Shown: positions 1 to 8,953 of the stretch, one piece after another
Layout of the letters: each line of letters begins with the position of its first letter
How positions within the stretch are numbered: the stretch's first letter is position 1
Source: Butyrivibrio sp.
GTDB lineage: Bacteria > Bacillota_A > Clostridia > Lachnospirales > Lachnospiraceae
DNA length: 43,460 nucleotides
Assembly (NCBI GenBank): GCA_024690635.1
Contig: JAILOW010000069.1
Span: forward strand, 1-43,460
Direction: 5' to 3'
The notes under the pieces: generated by a model
Told to the model about the DNA's origin: nothing
What the model saw: the letters and a program-made list of their open reading frames with translations, nothing else
The model's database searches: none
Position numbers and translations under genes: made by a program

Positions 1-461
1 TTGTAAAGAACTCCTACATCGGCAGAACCTTCATTAAACCCAAACAGAAAAACCGCGAGAGCAGCGTTCAGGTAAAGCTCAATGCACTCAAAAGCGCAGT
101 TGAGGGCAAGAGGGTAATCATGATAGATGACTCCATCGTCCGCGGAACAACTTCGGACAGGATCGTCAGAATGCTCAGAGACGCCGGAGCAAAAGAGGTG
201 CATATGAGAGTCAGCTCACCGCCTTTCCTCTGGCCCTGCTATTTCGGAACAGACGTACCCGCCAGGGATCAGCTCATCGCTTACAACAGAAATGTAGATG
301 ATATCTGCAAGATCATCGGCGCGGATTCACTCGCTTACCTTGCCATCGAAAGGCTTGAGGAGATGATAGGCGGAAACCTTGGAATCTGCAAAGGATGCTT
401 TACAGGACAGTACCCCGTAGAACCACCCAAAGGGGATATCAGGGGAGAGTTTGAGCGATAA
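1..461 (+). CDS. purF: Amidophosphoribosyltransferase, C-terminal part (5' truncated by window)
   Basis: This is the 3' part of purF; the reading frame is open from base 3 and the start lies outside the window. The enzyme makes 5-phosphoribosylamine from PRPP and glutamine, the first committed step of purine synthesis in the cytoplasm. The visible part is the phosphoribosyltransferase domain: the PRPP-binding signature VIMIDDSIVRGTT is at bases 114-152, preceded by the usual YIGRTFI segment. The C-terminal cysteines (CKGCFTGQYP) also fit the clostridial/Bacillus-type enzyme, in which cysteines ligate an Fe-S cluster; that role is family knowledge. purB follows 61 bp downstream on the same strand, so the two purine genes are probably co-transcribed. 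The internal Met at base 120 is not the start. Confidence 0.96.
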   Translation, partial: VKNSYIGRTFIKPKQKNRESSVQVKLNALKSAVEGKRVIMIDDSIVRGTTSDRIVRMLRDAGAKEVHMRVSSPPFLWPCYFGTDVPARDQLIAYNRNVDDICKIIGADSLAYLAIERLEEMIGGNLGICKGCFTGQYPVEPPKGDIRGEFER

Positions 462-522
462 TAGTTATCAAAGTGTAGCAATCATGATTATTGCGAAAAA
501 GTAAATTTCCAGGAGGAGAAAA

Positions 523-1956
523 ATGAGTACAGACCGTTACACCAGTCCCTTATCGGAGCGCTATGCCAGCAAGGAGATGCAGTATATCTTTTCCCAGGAT
601 ATGAAGTTCAGAACCTGGAGAAGACTCTGGATCGCACTTGCAGAGATTGAAAAAGAGCTGGGACTTAACATAACAGAGGAACAGATCGAGGAACTTAAGG
701 CTCACAAGGACGACATCAACTACGAAGTTGCAAGAGCCCGTGAAAAGGAAGTTCGTCACGACGTAATGAGCCATGTATATGCTTACGGACAGCAGTGTCC
801 CAAGGCTAAGGGAATCATCCACCTTGGCGCCACAAGCTGCTACGTTGGCGACAACACCGACATCATCGTTATGACTGAGGCTCTCAAGCTTGTGAGAAAA
901 AAGCTTGTAAACGTTATTGCTGAGCTCGCAGCATTTGCCGGCAAATACAAGGATCAGCCCACTCTCGGCTTTACTCATTTTCAGCCTGCACAGCCTACAA
1001 CCGTAGGTAAAAGAGCTACCCTCTGGCTTCAGGATTTCACCATCGATTTAGAGGATCTTGATTACGTCCTTGATAACATGAAACTCCTCGGATCCAAGGG
1101 AACCACCGGAACACAGGCTTCCTTCCTGGAGCTCTTTGACGGAGATCTTACAAAAGTTGACAAACTCGATCCCATGCTCGCTGAAAAGATGGGATACAAG
1201 GGCTGCATGGCAGTTTCAGGTCAGACCTACAGTCGCAAGATAGATATGAAGGTCATCAATGTCCTTGCAGGTATCTGTTCATCAGCTACCAAGATGGCAC
1301 AGGACATCAGACTTCTCCAGCATCTTAAAGAGGTTGAGGAACCCTTTGAAAAGAGCCAGATCGGATCTTCCGCAATGGCTTACAAGAGAAACCCCATGAG
1401 AAGCGAGAGAATCTGCTCTCTTTCAAGATACGTTATGGTGGATGCTCTCAACCCCGCCATCACAGAGGTTTCACAGTGGTTTGAAAGAACCCTTGACGAT
1501 TCAGCCAACAAGAGACTTTCCATTCCCGAAGGCTTCCTTGCTACAGACGGTGTTCTGGATCTTTGCCTTAACGTTGTAGACGGACTTGTGGTTTATCCCA
1601 AGGTTATTGAAAAGCACATGCTGGCAGAGCTCCCCTTCATGGCTACAGAGAATATCATGATGGATGCTGTAAAGGCAGGCGGAGACAGACAGGAACTCCA
1701 TGAGAGGATCAGAGAGCTCTCAATGGAAGCCGGCAAGACAGTCAAGGTAGAAGGAAAAGACAACAACCTTCTTGAACTCATTGCGGCAGATCCTGCTTTC
1801 CATTTAAGCCTTGATGAGCTTAAGGCATCTATGGATCCCAAAAAGTATGTGGGCTGCAGTGCACATCAGGTAGAAAGATTCCTTGCAGAGGTTGTACAGC
1901 CCATACTTGATGCAAATAAAGACATCCTTGGAGTAAAGGCGGAGATCAACGTCTGA
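523..1956 (+). CDS. purB: Adenylosuccinate lyase
   Basis: The product (477 aa) is a fumarase/aspartase-superfamily lyase. It removes fumarate from SAICAR and from adenylosuccinate, so it acts twice in purine synthesis. The superfamily signature GSSAMAYKRNP lies near residues 281-292 and holds the flexible-loop serines used in catalysis. The N-terminus (YTSPLSERYASKEM) and the length near 480 aa match the longer PurB clade rather than the roughly 430-residue Bacillus type. The start is supported by AGGAGG about 7 bp upstream of the ATG. It lies downstream of purF and 38 bp upstream of metF, which links purine synthesis to folate one-carbon supply. No defects are visible. Confidence 0.97.
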   Translation: MSTDRYTSPLSERYASKEMQYIFSQDMKFRTWRRLWIALAEIEKELGLNITEEQIEELKAHKDDINYEVARAREKEVRHDVMSHVYAYGQQCPKAKGIIHLGATSCYVGDNTDIIVMTEALKLVRKKLVNVIAELAAFAGKYKDQPTLGFTHFQPAQPTTVGKRATLWLQDFTIDLEDLDYVLDNMKLLGSKGTTGTQASFLELFDGDLTKVDKLDPMLAEKMGYKGCMAVSGQTYSRKIDMKVINVLAGICSSATKMAQDIRLLQHLKEVEEPFEKSQIGSSAMAYKRNPMRSERICSLSRYVMVDALNPAITEVSQWFERTLDDSANKRLSIPEGFLATDGVLDLCLNVVDGLVVYPKVIEKHMLAELPFMATENIMMDAVKAGGDRQELHERIRELSMEAGKTVKVEGKDNNLLELIAADPAFHLSLDELKASMDPKKYVGCSAHQVERFLAEVVQPILDANKDILGVKAEINV

Positions 1957-1994
1957 TCCGGGATATAGCAACAATTACGAAAAGAGGCGACCTT

Positions 1995-2858
1995 ATGAAG
2001 ATAAGTGAGATATTTAAAAATAAAGAAGTCACCCTTTCCTTTGAAGTTTTTCCACCCAAGACCGATGCGGGCTATGAAGCTGTGGAAAAGGCAGCAGCGG
2101 AGATTGCTTCCCTTGGCCCCGATTTTATGAGTGTTACCTACGGAGCAGGCGGCGGAACCAGCAAAAACACCGGCAATATTGCCGCAGATCTTCAGAATAA
2201 ATATAACGTTCCCGTTCTTGCGCACCTTACATGTGTCTCTTCCACCAGGGATTTTGTGCGAGAGACCATCACTGAATACAGGAACAAGGGCATTGAGAAT
2301 ATCATGGCGCTCAGAGGCGATATTCCCAAAGAGGGCAGGATCTGCTACGACTATGACCATGCAAAGGAGCTTATCTACGACATCAAGTCCGTGGATGACA
2401 GCTTCTGTATCGGGGGAGCATGCTATCCTGAGGGACATATTGAGTGCGAAAGACAGTCCGAGGATATCCTCCACCTCAAGGAAAAGGTTGAGGCAGGCTG
2501 TGACTTCCTTACTACCCAGATGTTTTTTGACAACTCAACCCTTTATCAGTTCCTTTACAGGATAAGGGAAAAAGGTATCGAAGTTCCCGTGGTTCCCGGC
2601 ATCATGCCAATCACCAATGCAAAACAGGTTTCAAGGAGCGTGGCTTTGTCAGGAGCGACCATTCCTCAAAAGATGAAGATCATGGTGGACAGATTTGCTG
2701 ATGATCCCGAAAAGATGAAGGAAGCAGGCATTATCTACGCCTGTGATCAGATCATCGATCTTATTTCCAACGGAGTCAGCCATATTCATGTGTACTCCAT
2801 GAATAAGCCCGACATTGCAGCAGGCATAATGAAGAATCTTGCTACCATAATCAAGTGA
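1995..2858 (+). CDS. metF: Methylenetetrahydrofolate reductase
   Basis: The product (287 aa) is close to E. coli MetF in length and forms a single TIM barrel with FAD. It reduces 5,10-methylene-THF to 5-methyl-THF for methionine synthesis. Typical segments are SFEVFPPK near residue 15, the ALRGD loop in the middle and PGIMPI in the C-terminal half. The ATG follows GAGGCGACC, a usable ribosome binding site. It sits 38 bp after purB and 21 bp before the MoxR gene, so transcription may continue into the next cluster. No NADH-binding or C-terminal regulatory domain of the eukaryotic kind is present. Confidence 0.95.
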   Translation: MKISEIFKNKEVTLSFEVFPPKTDAGYEAVEKAAAEIASLGPDFMSVTYGAGGGTSKNTGNIAADLQNKYNVPVLAHLTCVSSTRDFVRETITEYRNKGIENIMALRGDIPKEGRICYDYDHAKELIYDIKSVDDSFCIGGACYPEGHIECERQSEDILHLKEKVEAGCDFLTTQMFFDNSTLYQFLYRIREKGIEVPVVPGIMPITNAKQVSRSVALSGATIPQKMKIMVDRFADDPEKMKEAGIIYACDQIIDLISNGVSHIHVYSMNKPDIAAGIMKNLATIIK

Positions 2859-2879
2859 TAACAATCGGAGATATGAAAA

Positions 2880-3887
2880 ATGGATGCAAATAAAAATACA
2901 AAAAGCAATATAACTGAGAGTGAGTTCAGCTATTCTCAGGAGGTTATAGGCAAGCTTTCAGGCTATTTTGATGCCAAGGTGGTGGGCCAGCAGCAGCTTA
3001 AGCTCTCCCTTATCGGCGCCATCATAGCTGACGGACATATCCTTATCGAATCCGTACCCGGACTTGCCAAGACAACAGCAGCCAAGGCTATTTCAGATGC
3101 TGTTGACGGTAAATTTGCAAGGATACAGTGTACACCGGATCTTTTGCCCGGTGATATCATCGGAACACAGATTTATAACCAGTCCACAGGCAAGTTTGAG
3201 AATATTCTCGGACCTGTATTTGCAAACTTTGTACTTCTTGATGAGGTAAACCGTTCCAGTGCCAAGACACAGTCCGCGATGCTGGAAGCCATGCAGGAAA
3301 AGCAGGTTACCATCGGTGGTAAATCCTACCGCATGCCTAAGGACATCTTTATCGTTATCGCAACCCAGAACCCCATCGAGCAGGAGGGTACATATCCTCT
3401 TTCCGAGGCGCAGACAGACAGATTCCTGATAAAAGAGATCATCACATATCCCACAGCAGCTGAGGAGGTTGAAATCTTAAGCCGCATGGAGACAGGTGTT
3501 ATCTCAAGAGTTGATCCCCCTGTGCTCACGATCCAGGATGTGGACAAGGTTCAGGGTATAGCAGAAAAAGTATATGTGGATGAAGCCATCAAATGGTACA
3601 TATCCAGCATTGTTGTTGCCAGCAGACGTACCGGACAGATCCCCGGATTTGAGCTTGGCAAATATGTGCGAATAGGCGCAAGCCCAAGAGCTTCCATAGC
3701 CTTCCTTAAGATGGCCAAGGCTTCCGCTCTTATGCAGGGCAGAACCTATGTGATCCCCGAGGATGTTAAGCTTGTGAGCCACCAGGTGCTCCGTCACAGG
3801 ATAGGACTCAATTATTCCGCAGTGGCTGACAACGTTCCCGTTGAAGCAGTCATCGACGGACTTGTTAATTCCGTAAAGGCGCCGTAA
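2880..3887 (+). CDS. MoxR-family AAA+ ATPase
   Basis: The product (335 aa) is a MoxR-class AAA+ ATPase. The Walker A variant VPGLAKTT is at residues 59-66 and Walker B FVLLDEVNR at 117-125; GLAKT is typical of MoxR rather than generic AAA proteins. Sensor 1 (IATQNP) and a C-terminal helical lid follow. MoxR proteins are thought to act as chaperones that remodel or load metal onto VWA-domain partners. Here it heads a cluster with a DUF58 protein, two VWA membrane proteins and a TPR protein, the usual MoxR gene company. The stop codon overlaps the next start by one base (TAATG), indicating translational coupling. Confidence 0.94.
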   Translation: MDANKNTKSNITESEFSYSQEVIGKLSGYFDAKVVGQQQLKLSLIGAIIADGHILIESVPGLAKTTAAKAISDAVDGKFARIQCTPDLLPGDIIGTQIYNQSTGKFENILGPVFANFVLLDEVNRSSAKTQSAMLEAMQEKQVTIGGKSYRMPKDIFIVIATQNPIEQEGTYPLSEAQTDRFLIKEIITYPTAAEEVEILSRMETGVISRVDPPVLTIQDVDKVQGIAEKVYVDEAIKWYISSIVVASRRTGQIPGFELGKYVRIGASPRASIAFLKMAKASALMQGRTYVIPEDVKLVSHQVLRHRIGLNYSAVADNVPVEAVIDGLVNSVKAP

Positions 3888-4768
3888 TGAAGATCGATTA
3901 TGAATACTTATCCAAGATAAGAAGAGCGGTATCTCTTTATACCAAGAGAAAGACCTCCAATATCTTAGACGGCGATTTCCACTCCCTTCACAGAGGCAGA
4001 AGCCTTGAGTTTGACGATCTCAAGGAGTATACCGTGGGAGATGACGTCCACGATATAGACTGGAAGTCTTCCTCCAGAATGGGTTCCATTCTGGTCCGCA
4101 GATATATGACAGACAGACGTCACAACGTTATGTTTGTCTGTGACAGAGGCAGCAAGATGCTGGGTGATACCGTTACCGGCGAGCCTAAAAAGGAGCTGGC
4201 TCTTATGACCTTTGGCACCATCGCCTACATCGTAGGCAGAAACGGAGCCGACTATGCCATGTCCTATGCAGGTAATGGCAAAGCAAGTGTCAGCCTGTTT
4301 AAATCAGGCTCCGATCACCTTGAAAAGCTTCTCTATGACTACGAGAGCAGGATCTGTGAGGATGCTGCCTACAGTCTTAACGACACCCTTTACGAGGTGC
4401 TTAACACGGTACACAAGAGGATGATCATATTTCTTTTGACAGATATCGAGGGACTTGCGGGACTGTCAGAGGGCATCATCAGAAGTGTCACCAAAAATCA
4501 CGACCTTCTTATCATAAATATGGAAGATGCCTTCCTTACGGGAGACAACGTTTATGACAACGATATAGGCAGATATGAGAGATTCTTTTTGTCTCACAGC
4601 AAAGCCCTTCACGAAATGGAACTGCAGCAAAGAGCGGATATTCTGGACTTTGTCAAAGATATATGCAAAAGAAACAGAGTCTCCGTGGCCTCAATTGCTT
4701 CTGAGGGCGATATCATAGAGGCTACCATAGATCTGCTTGAAAGGTACAGACATGGTTACTACGGTTAA
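3887..4768 (+). CDS. DUF58 domain protein
   Basis: The product (293 aa) is a DUF58 protein. The family core is visible as RGRSLEFDDLKEYTVGDD (about residues 37-53), followed by the near-invariant DIDW and RRY. These proteins carry a VWA-like fold and nearly always follow a moxR gene; the molecular function is unproven, with metal-centre or envelope-protein assembly proposed. No signal peptide or membrane segment is evident, so it is predicted to be cytoplasmic. The start overlaps the moxR stop. The 3' end overlaps the next gene by 17 bp. Confidence 0.92.
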   Translation: MKIDYEYLSKIRRAVSLYTKRKTSNILDGDFHSLHRGRSLEFDDLKEYTVGDDVHDIDWKSSSRMGSILVRRYMTDRRHNVMFVCDRGSKMLGDTVTGEPKKELALMTFGTIAYIVGRNGADYAMSYAGNGKASVSLFKSGSDHLEKLLYDYESRICEDAAYSLNDTLYEVLNTVHKRMIIFLLTDIEGLAGLSEGIIRSVTKNHDLLIINMEDAFLTGDNVYDNDIGRYERFFLSHSKALHEMELQQRADILDFVKDICKRNRVSVASIASEGDIIEATIDLLERYRHGYYG

Positions 4769-5246
4769 ATTACAAAGTCCATTTGAATACAGCTGGTGGG
4801 TGATCCTTACCATGGGGATCATTCTTGCCATAGCTCTGGGACTTTTGATAGCTGCGCTGGTTCAGTATCTGAAATACAGAGAAAAGAAGGAAAAGGCAGT
4901 AAGACCTGTAAGACGCTTTATGACGCCTCAGCTTCTTGCTTTTATTAAGAATCAGTACGCCGGCAAGCTTCGCAATCTTCAAAATGAATACTCACAGAAC
5001 ATGATCAGTAAAAGAGAAGGCTATCAGAGGCTCAGTCTTTTGATCAGGGGCTTTGTTCACGAAGTTACCGGCATAAATGTGGAGAACTATACCAAAAAGG
5101 AAATTCAGGCCATGGGCATCAAAAAGCTTGATATGCTCATGGAAGAGTACTATGTTCCGGAGTTTGCGGAGGATGAAAAGGCCAGAAACAAAGACTTCAA
5201 CGCATCCTGCAACACGGCAATGGGAGTGATCGGATCATGGAGTTAA
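4752..5246 (+). CDS. Small membrane-anchored protein of the MoxR/VWA cluster
   Basis: The product is about 164 aa when started at the ATG at 4752, which has AAAGG upstream; an in-frame ATG at 4737 would add five residues but lacks a better ribosome site. One transmembrane helix is seen near residues 15-39, followed by a basic KYREKKEKAVRPVRR stretch and a mostly helical soluble tail. By position, size and topology it resembles the DUF4381-like proteins found between DUF58 and VWA genes. Sequence similarity was not strong enough by eye to assign that family. It overlaps the preceding gene by 17 bp and the next by 10 bp, which argues for a coupled complex. Confidence 0.8.
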   Translation: MVTTVKLQSPFEYSWWVILTMGIILAIALGLLIAALVQYLKYREKKEKAVRPVRRFMTPQLLAFIKNQYAGKLRNLQNEYSQNMISKREGYQRLSLLIRGFVHEVTGINVENYTKKEIQAMGIKKLDMLMEEYYVPEFAEDEKARNKDFNASCNTAMGVIGSWS

Positions 5247-6346
5247 TGTATAAAAAAGTCGTGGTTGTCGGTGTCATTGTACTGGCGGCTGCGCTTTTTC
5301 TACTGTATTTTTTCCATAACAAACATAAAAGAGAATACGAGAAGGGAACCATAGCTTCCAATACCTTCAGGATCAGGCAGACAGAGCTTTACAAAAAGCT
5401 GAACCTCAGGTACAGGATACTTGCGGGGATCATGCTCCTTGGCTTTGTGGGAGGCATTGTATCATCTCTTTTCCTGGCGGCAAGACCCTACAAGACAGAT
5501 GATGTGGTCAGCGGCGTAAAAAAGAGAGATATCATACTTTGCATGGATGTTTCCTATTCCCTCTATGAGCTTAACTCCGAGATCACGGATTATCTAAAGG
5601 GCGTGGTTTCAGGGCTTGAAGGCGACAGATTCGGTATCAGCATTTTCAATACTTCTACTGTGACCTACGTGCCTCTTACGGATGACTACGACTACGTTGT
5701 TGAGAGGCTTGATGAGCTTCATGACTATTTCGTCATGCAAAAAGAGTATTACGAGAATTATTACCTTAAGTACGACGACTTTAACCTTATTCCCGACAAC
5801 GAGTACGAAAGATACAAAGAGCTCAACGACAAGCTTGAGTATTTCGAAGCGGGAACTCTTTACGACAACTGGTACAGAGGATCTTCCCTTATTGGAGAGG
5901 GACTTGGAACAGCTCTTTATTCCTTCCCTTATCTTGGGAATTCCGAGAGGACCAGGGTTATAATCATGAGCACGGATAACGAGCTCAATGCTCTGGACAG
6001 ACAGGTTATCGACCTTAAAGGAGCTTCCGACTACTGCCTTAAAAACAAGGTTACTCTCTTTGGTATCTTTCCTTCGGAGGATAAGTTCTATCAGCCTGAG
6101 GAGTACAACTACGCCTCATGCCTTAAGGAATTTAAAGATGCAGTTGAGCACACAGGCGGCAAGTTCTATGTGAGAACTCCAAGTCAGCCTGTATCCGAGA
6201 TAGTAAAGGATATACAAAAGCAGGAGGCTATGATGGTCAAAGTGGTCATGACCAGGCAGACCGTTGACCTTCCAAGGATCCCCTTTATCTGTCTTTTGAT
6301 TTGCCTTGCCATTGGCGGCCTGGCAGGATTGGTGTTACAAAAATGA
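5237..6346 (+). CDS. VWA-domain membrane protein (BatA-like)
   Basis: The product (369 aa) has an N-terminal transmembrane helix (about residues 7-26), a second at about 60-80, a von Willebrand factor A domain, and a C-terminal helix (about 348-367). The VWA metal site (MIDAS) is intact as DVSYS at residues 104-108, so it probably binds a divalent cation. This helices-VWA-helix layout is that of BatA/BatB proteins. The start at 5237 is favoured by GGGAGTG 8 bp upstream; an ATG at 5246 would have poor spacing. An ATGA overlap joins it to the next gene. Its role is inferred from the family: a periplasm-facing partner of the MoxR ATPase. Confidence 0.88.
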   Translation: MELMYKKVVVVGVIVLAAALFLLYFFHNKHKREYEKGTIASNTFRIRQTELYKKLNLRYRILAGIMLLGFVGGIVSSLFLAARPYKTDDVVSGVKKRDIILCMDVSYSLYELNSEITDYLKGVVSGLEGDRFGISIFNTSTVTYVPLTDDYDYVVERLDELHDYFVMQKEYYENYYLKYDDFNLIPDNEYERYKELNDKLEYFEAGTLYDNWYRGSSLIGEGLGTALYSFPYLGNSERTRVIIMSTDNELNALDRQVIDLKGASDYCLKNKVTLFGIFPSEDKFYQPEEYNYASCLKEFKDAVEHTGGKFYVRTPSQPVSEIVKDIQKQEAMMVKVVMTRQTVDLPRIPFICLLICLAIGGLAGLVLQK

Positions 6347-7308
6347 AGATACAGCCTATTTTACCTGTTGGAGCTATGCTGGCCTTCTTTGGAATACTCT
6401 TTGGGGCTACCGCATACTTCATCATCAGAAATAAACTGAATACCTGGGAAAAGATCTTTTCCCTTATGAGGATGACTCTCATCTATCTGCTGATGCTGAC
6501 CATAGGCCTCAGGCCTGCGCTGGTTGAGACCAAATACGAGTTTGAGACCAAGAACCTTGATGTATTATTTGTCATCGACAATACCATCAGTATGTGGGCT
6601 CAGGACTATTCGTCCGCGAAAAAGCCCAGAATGGAGGGCGTTGTAAAGGATGCCGAGTACATCTTAAGCGAACTTGCAGGCTCCAACTTCGGCCTTGTGA
6701 CCTTTGATGATACAGCACATGTGCTTTCACCCTATACTCAGGACATGCAGTATATAAAGGATCTCATCGATACCTTTAAAGCGCCTGACAGCTATTACGC
6801 CAAGGGCAGCGATCTTTCCATTCCTTATCACGATATTGAGGCGCTCCTTAGATCCTCAGCCAAAAAGGAGAACCGCAAGACCATTGTCTTTTACATAAGT
6901 GACGGTGAGATCACCAACGGAAAAGAGCTTGTGGACTATTCGGATTTTGCCCAGTATATAAATGCCGGTGCGGTGCTTGGATATGGAACAGCCGAAGGCG
7001 GCAAGATGAAGGAAGGAAGCTACGGCAACGTCTATGACTACAATACTCACAAAGACGCCGTTTCCTGCATAAACGAGGATAATCTGAAGACTATTGCGGA
7101 GGACCTTGGAGTAAGCTATATTAACTTAAACAGCGGCAATGCATCCCTTATGGGAACCGTTGAGATCATAAAAGAGAGCAGCAAGACCATTATCGAAAAT
7201 GGCGACGGTGCGGAAGTTTACAAGGATCTTTACTACTTCTTTGCAATTCCTCTTGCGCTTATGCTCCTTGTAGAGATCTATTATATGTTTAGAAAAGGGA
7301 GGCTTTGA
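6343..7308 (+). CDS. Second VWA-domain membrane protein (BatB-like)
   Basis: The product (321 aa) starts at the ATG at 6343, which overlaps the stop of the previous gene (ATGA); the frame is open upstream, but that part overlaps the preceding coding sequence and is not expected to be used. Helices lie near residues 8-28 and 44-60, then a VWA domain with a variant MIDAS (DNTIS, residues 79-83, Thr replacing the first Ser), and a C-terminal helix near 295-314. SNFGLVTFDD follows as expected in VWA folds. The pairing of two VWA proteins resembles BatA/BatB of aerotolerance operons. Substrate and partner are unproven. Confidence 0.88.
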   Translation: MKIQPILPVGAMLAFFGILFGATAYFIIRNKLNTWEKIFSLMRMTLIYLLMLTIGLRPALVETKYEFETKNLDVLFVIDNTISMWAQDYSSAKKPRMEGVVKDAEYILSELAGSNFGLVTFDDTAHVLSPYTQDMQYIKDLIDTFKAPDSYYAKGSDLSIPYHDIEALLRSSAKKENRKTIVFYISDGEITNGKELVDYSDFAQYINAGAVLGYGTAEGGKMKEGSYGNVYDYNTHKDAVSCINEDNLKTIAEDLGVSYINLNSGNASLMGTVEIIKESSKTIIENGDGAEVYKDLYYFFAIPLALMLLVEIYYMFRKGRL

Positions 7309-7311
7309 TCC

Positions 7312-8106
7312 ATGAAAAAGATTCCTCTCAGAGTATATTTCATCCTCATATCGGGGCTTATTCTGTTGGTGGTAGGAGTACTCCTTTTATCAAAGGTCCT
7401 GACCAACCACGGCTTTGTAAAGGCCTATGAGGCACAAAACTACAATACAGAAAAAGAGGAAAAGCTACTGGGAATGAACTTTCCCGAGAGCTACGTTCCC
7501 TATTACAATCTGGGAGATGCGGCATATAAAAGAGGTGACTATACCTCGGCTGTATCCTACTTTACAAAGGCTCTTGGCCTTTATCCCACCAAGGAAAGGG
7601 ACTGCCTTGTAAGGATCAATCTGGCACTGTCTCTTTGCAATACCATTGATTTTGCCAATCTGGATTCTCAGGACAAGGTAGATACTGCGTTATTTATTCT
7701 GTACAAGGCCCGTGGCATACTTCTTGAAAAAGGATGTGCCACCAATGAGGGAGAACCCGGCCACAACGCTGATGCTCAAAAGCTTAAAGAAGACATCGAC
7801 AAGATGATCGAAATGCTTGAAAATCCTGATGGCGGAAGCGGCCAGGATCAGCAACAGCCTCCCCAGAGCGATAATAATAACGACGATAGCCAGTCAGGCA
7901 GCAGTCAGCTGCCTTCCGATAAAGAAAAGAAGATCCAAAAGGATCTTGAAAAGAACAAGAAGAATGCCCTTGAAGACAGGCAGAGCGAGCAGGACGACAT
8001 TGAAAAGTGGTCAGACCACATCGGAGGAAGCGGAAGCGACGGCTCACAGTCTTCTGATCAGGAGGGCGACGGAGGCGGACAAAACGGACCAATCAGTCCA
8101 TGGTAA
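7312..8106 (+). CDS. Membrane-anchored TPR protein (BatC-like)
   Basis: The product (264 aa) has one N-terminal transmembrane helix (about residues 8-28), one clear tetratricopeptide repeat (about 61-94, YYNLGDAAYKRGDYTSAVSY) and a second partial one. The last 100 residues are a low-complexity Gln/Ser/Asp/Gly/Lys tail that is probably disordered. A TPR protein downstream of two VWA proteins is the standard BatC position. The gene starts 3 bp after the previous stop and is the last member of the cluster. TPRs mediate protein contacts; the partner is presumably one of the VWA proteins. Confidence 0.85.
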   Translation: MKKIPLRVYFILISGLILLVVGVLLLSKVLTNHGFVKAYEAQNYNTEKEEKLLGMNFPESYVPYYNLGDAAYKRGDYTSAVSYFTKALGLYPTKERDCLVRINLALSLCNTIDFANLDSQDKVDTALFILYKARGILLEKGCATNEGEPGHNADAQKLKEDIDKMIEMLENPDGGSGQDQQQPPQSDNNNDDSQSGSSQLPSDKEKKIQKDLEKNKKNALEDRQSEQDDIEKWSDHIGGSGSDGSQSSDQEGDGGGQNGPISPW

Positions 8107-8181
8107 GCCTTGAAATAAGGGGGAATTAGTAGATAAAAGCACCACAAATTGTGTGTTTTATAGAATACGGAGGATTTAATT

Positions 8182-8703
8182 ATGGCACAGAACCCTATAG
8201 TAACGATTACAATGGAAAACGGCGATGTTATGAAGGCAGAGCTCTATCCCGAGATCGCGCCCAACACCGTTAACAACTTTATCTCACTTGTATCCAAGGG
8301 ATTTTACGACGGACTTATCTTTCACAGAGTAATCCGCGGCTTCATGCTTCAGGGCGGAGATCCCGAAGGAACAGGAATGGGCGGCCCCGGCTACGGCATC
8401 AAGGGAGAGTTCTCATCAAACGGCTTCAAGAACGATCTTAAGCACACAGAGGGTGTCCTTTCCATGGCAAGATCCATGATGCCCAATTCAGCAGGCTCAC
8501 AGTTCTTTATCATGCACAAGAACTCACCCCACCTTGACGGCGACTACGCTGCATTCGGAAAAGTCATCGAGGGAATTGATGTAGTAAACAAGATCGCTGA
8601 AACCGACACAGACTGGAACGATCGTCCCACCACAGATCAGGTCATGAAGTCAGTCACAGTAGAGACTTTCGGAGTAGACTATCCCGAGCCTGAAAAAGCA
8701 TAA
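8182..8703 (+). CDS. Cyclophilin-type peptidyl-prolyl isomerase
   Basis: The product (173 aa) is a single-domain cyclophilin that catalyses cis-trans isomerisation of Xaa-Pro bonds. The active-site strand FHRVIRGFMLQGGDP is at residues 47-61 with the catalytic Arg, and NSAGSQFFI follows as in the family. There is no signal peptide, so it is cytoplasmic. The ATG is preceded by GGAGG. The 75-bp leader contains the 11-bp palindrome CACAAATTGTG (8143-8153); whether it is regulatory is unknown. It is convergent with the permease genes to the right, separated by the structured element. Confidence 0.95.
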   Translation: MAQNPIVTITMENGDVMKAELYPEIAPNTVNNFISLVSKGFYDGLIFHRVIRGFMLQGGDPEGTGMGGPGYGIKGEFSSNGFKNDLKHTEGVLSMARSMMPNSAGSQFFIMHKNSPHLDGDYAAFGKVIEGIDVVNKIAETDTDWNDRPTTDQVMKSVTVETFGVDYPEPEKA

Positions 8704-8742
8704 CTCTACTTCGCTTAATACAACTGGTAAGTTCCGGCACGT

Positions 8743-8942
8743 GGTGCAGTTAAGTGGTTCGGCACGCAGATTTATGAAATAAAAAATACAGGTGCTCTTG
8801 GAGGGCTTTTGAGCTCGCCGGCACTTATGTCCTGTTTTTCAAGGACATTAGTACCGCTGCGAAGCGAGAAGAGCGAAAGCGTCCCCCAAAGTACCTGTAT
8901 TTTTTATTGATATAAAGCCTCACGCCGAACTGTTAATTCACC
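8743..8942. other. Long self-complementary noncoding element between convergent genes
   Basis: The gap between two convergent genes folds almost completely on itself. A perfect 16-bp stem joins 8778-8793 (AATAAAAAATACAGGT) to 8893-8908. Outside it the arms match imperfectly: GGTG/TTAA/GTTCGGC at 8743-8763 against GCCGAAC/TTAA/CACC at 8924-8942. Inside is a second hairpin, ATGTCCT 8827-8833 with AGGACAT 8842-8848, extended by CGGCACT/AGTACCG with one mismatch. The A6/T6 tracts in the main stem could make it a bidirectional terminator. At about 200 bp with nested stems it is larger than a normal one, so a repeated mobile element or a structured RNA is possible. Confidence 0.7.
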
Positions 8943-8953
8943 GCGTCCTTTTT

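Noticed and set aside
1866..2474. 202-aa minus-strand ORF across the purB end and metF
   Set aside because: It is an antisense shadow of two well-conserved genes.
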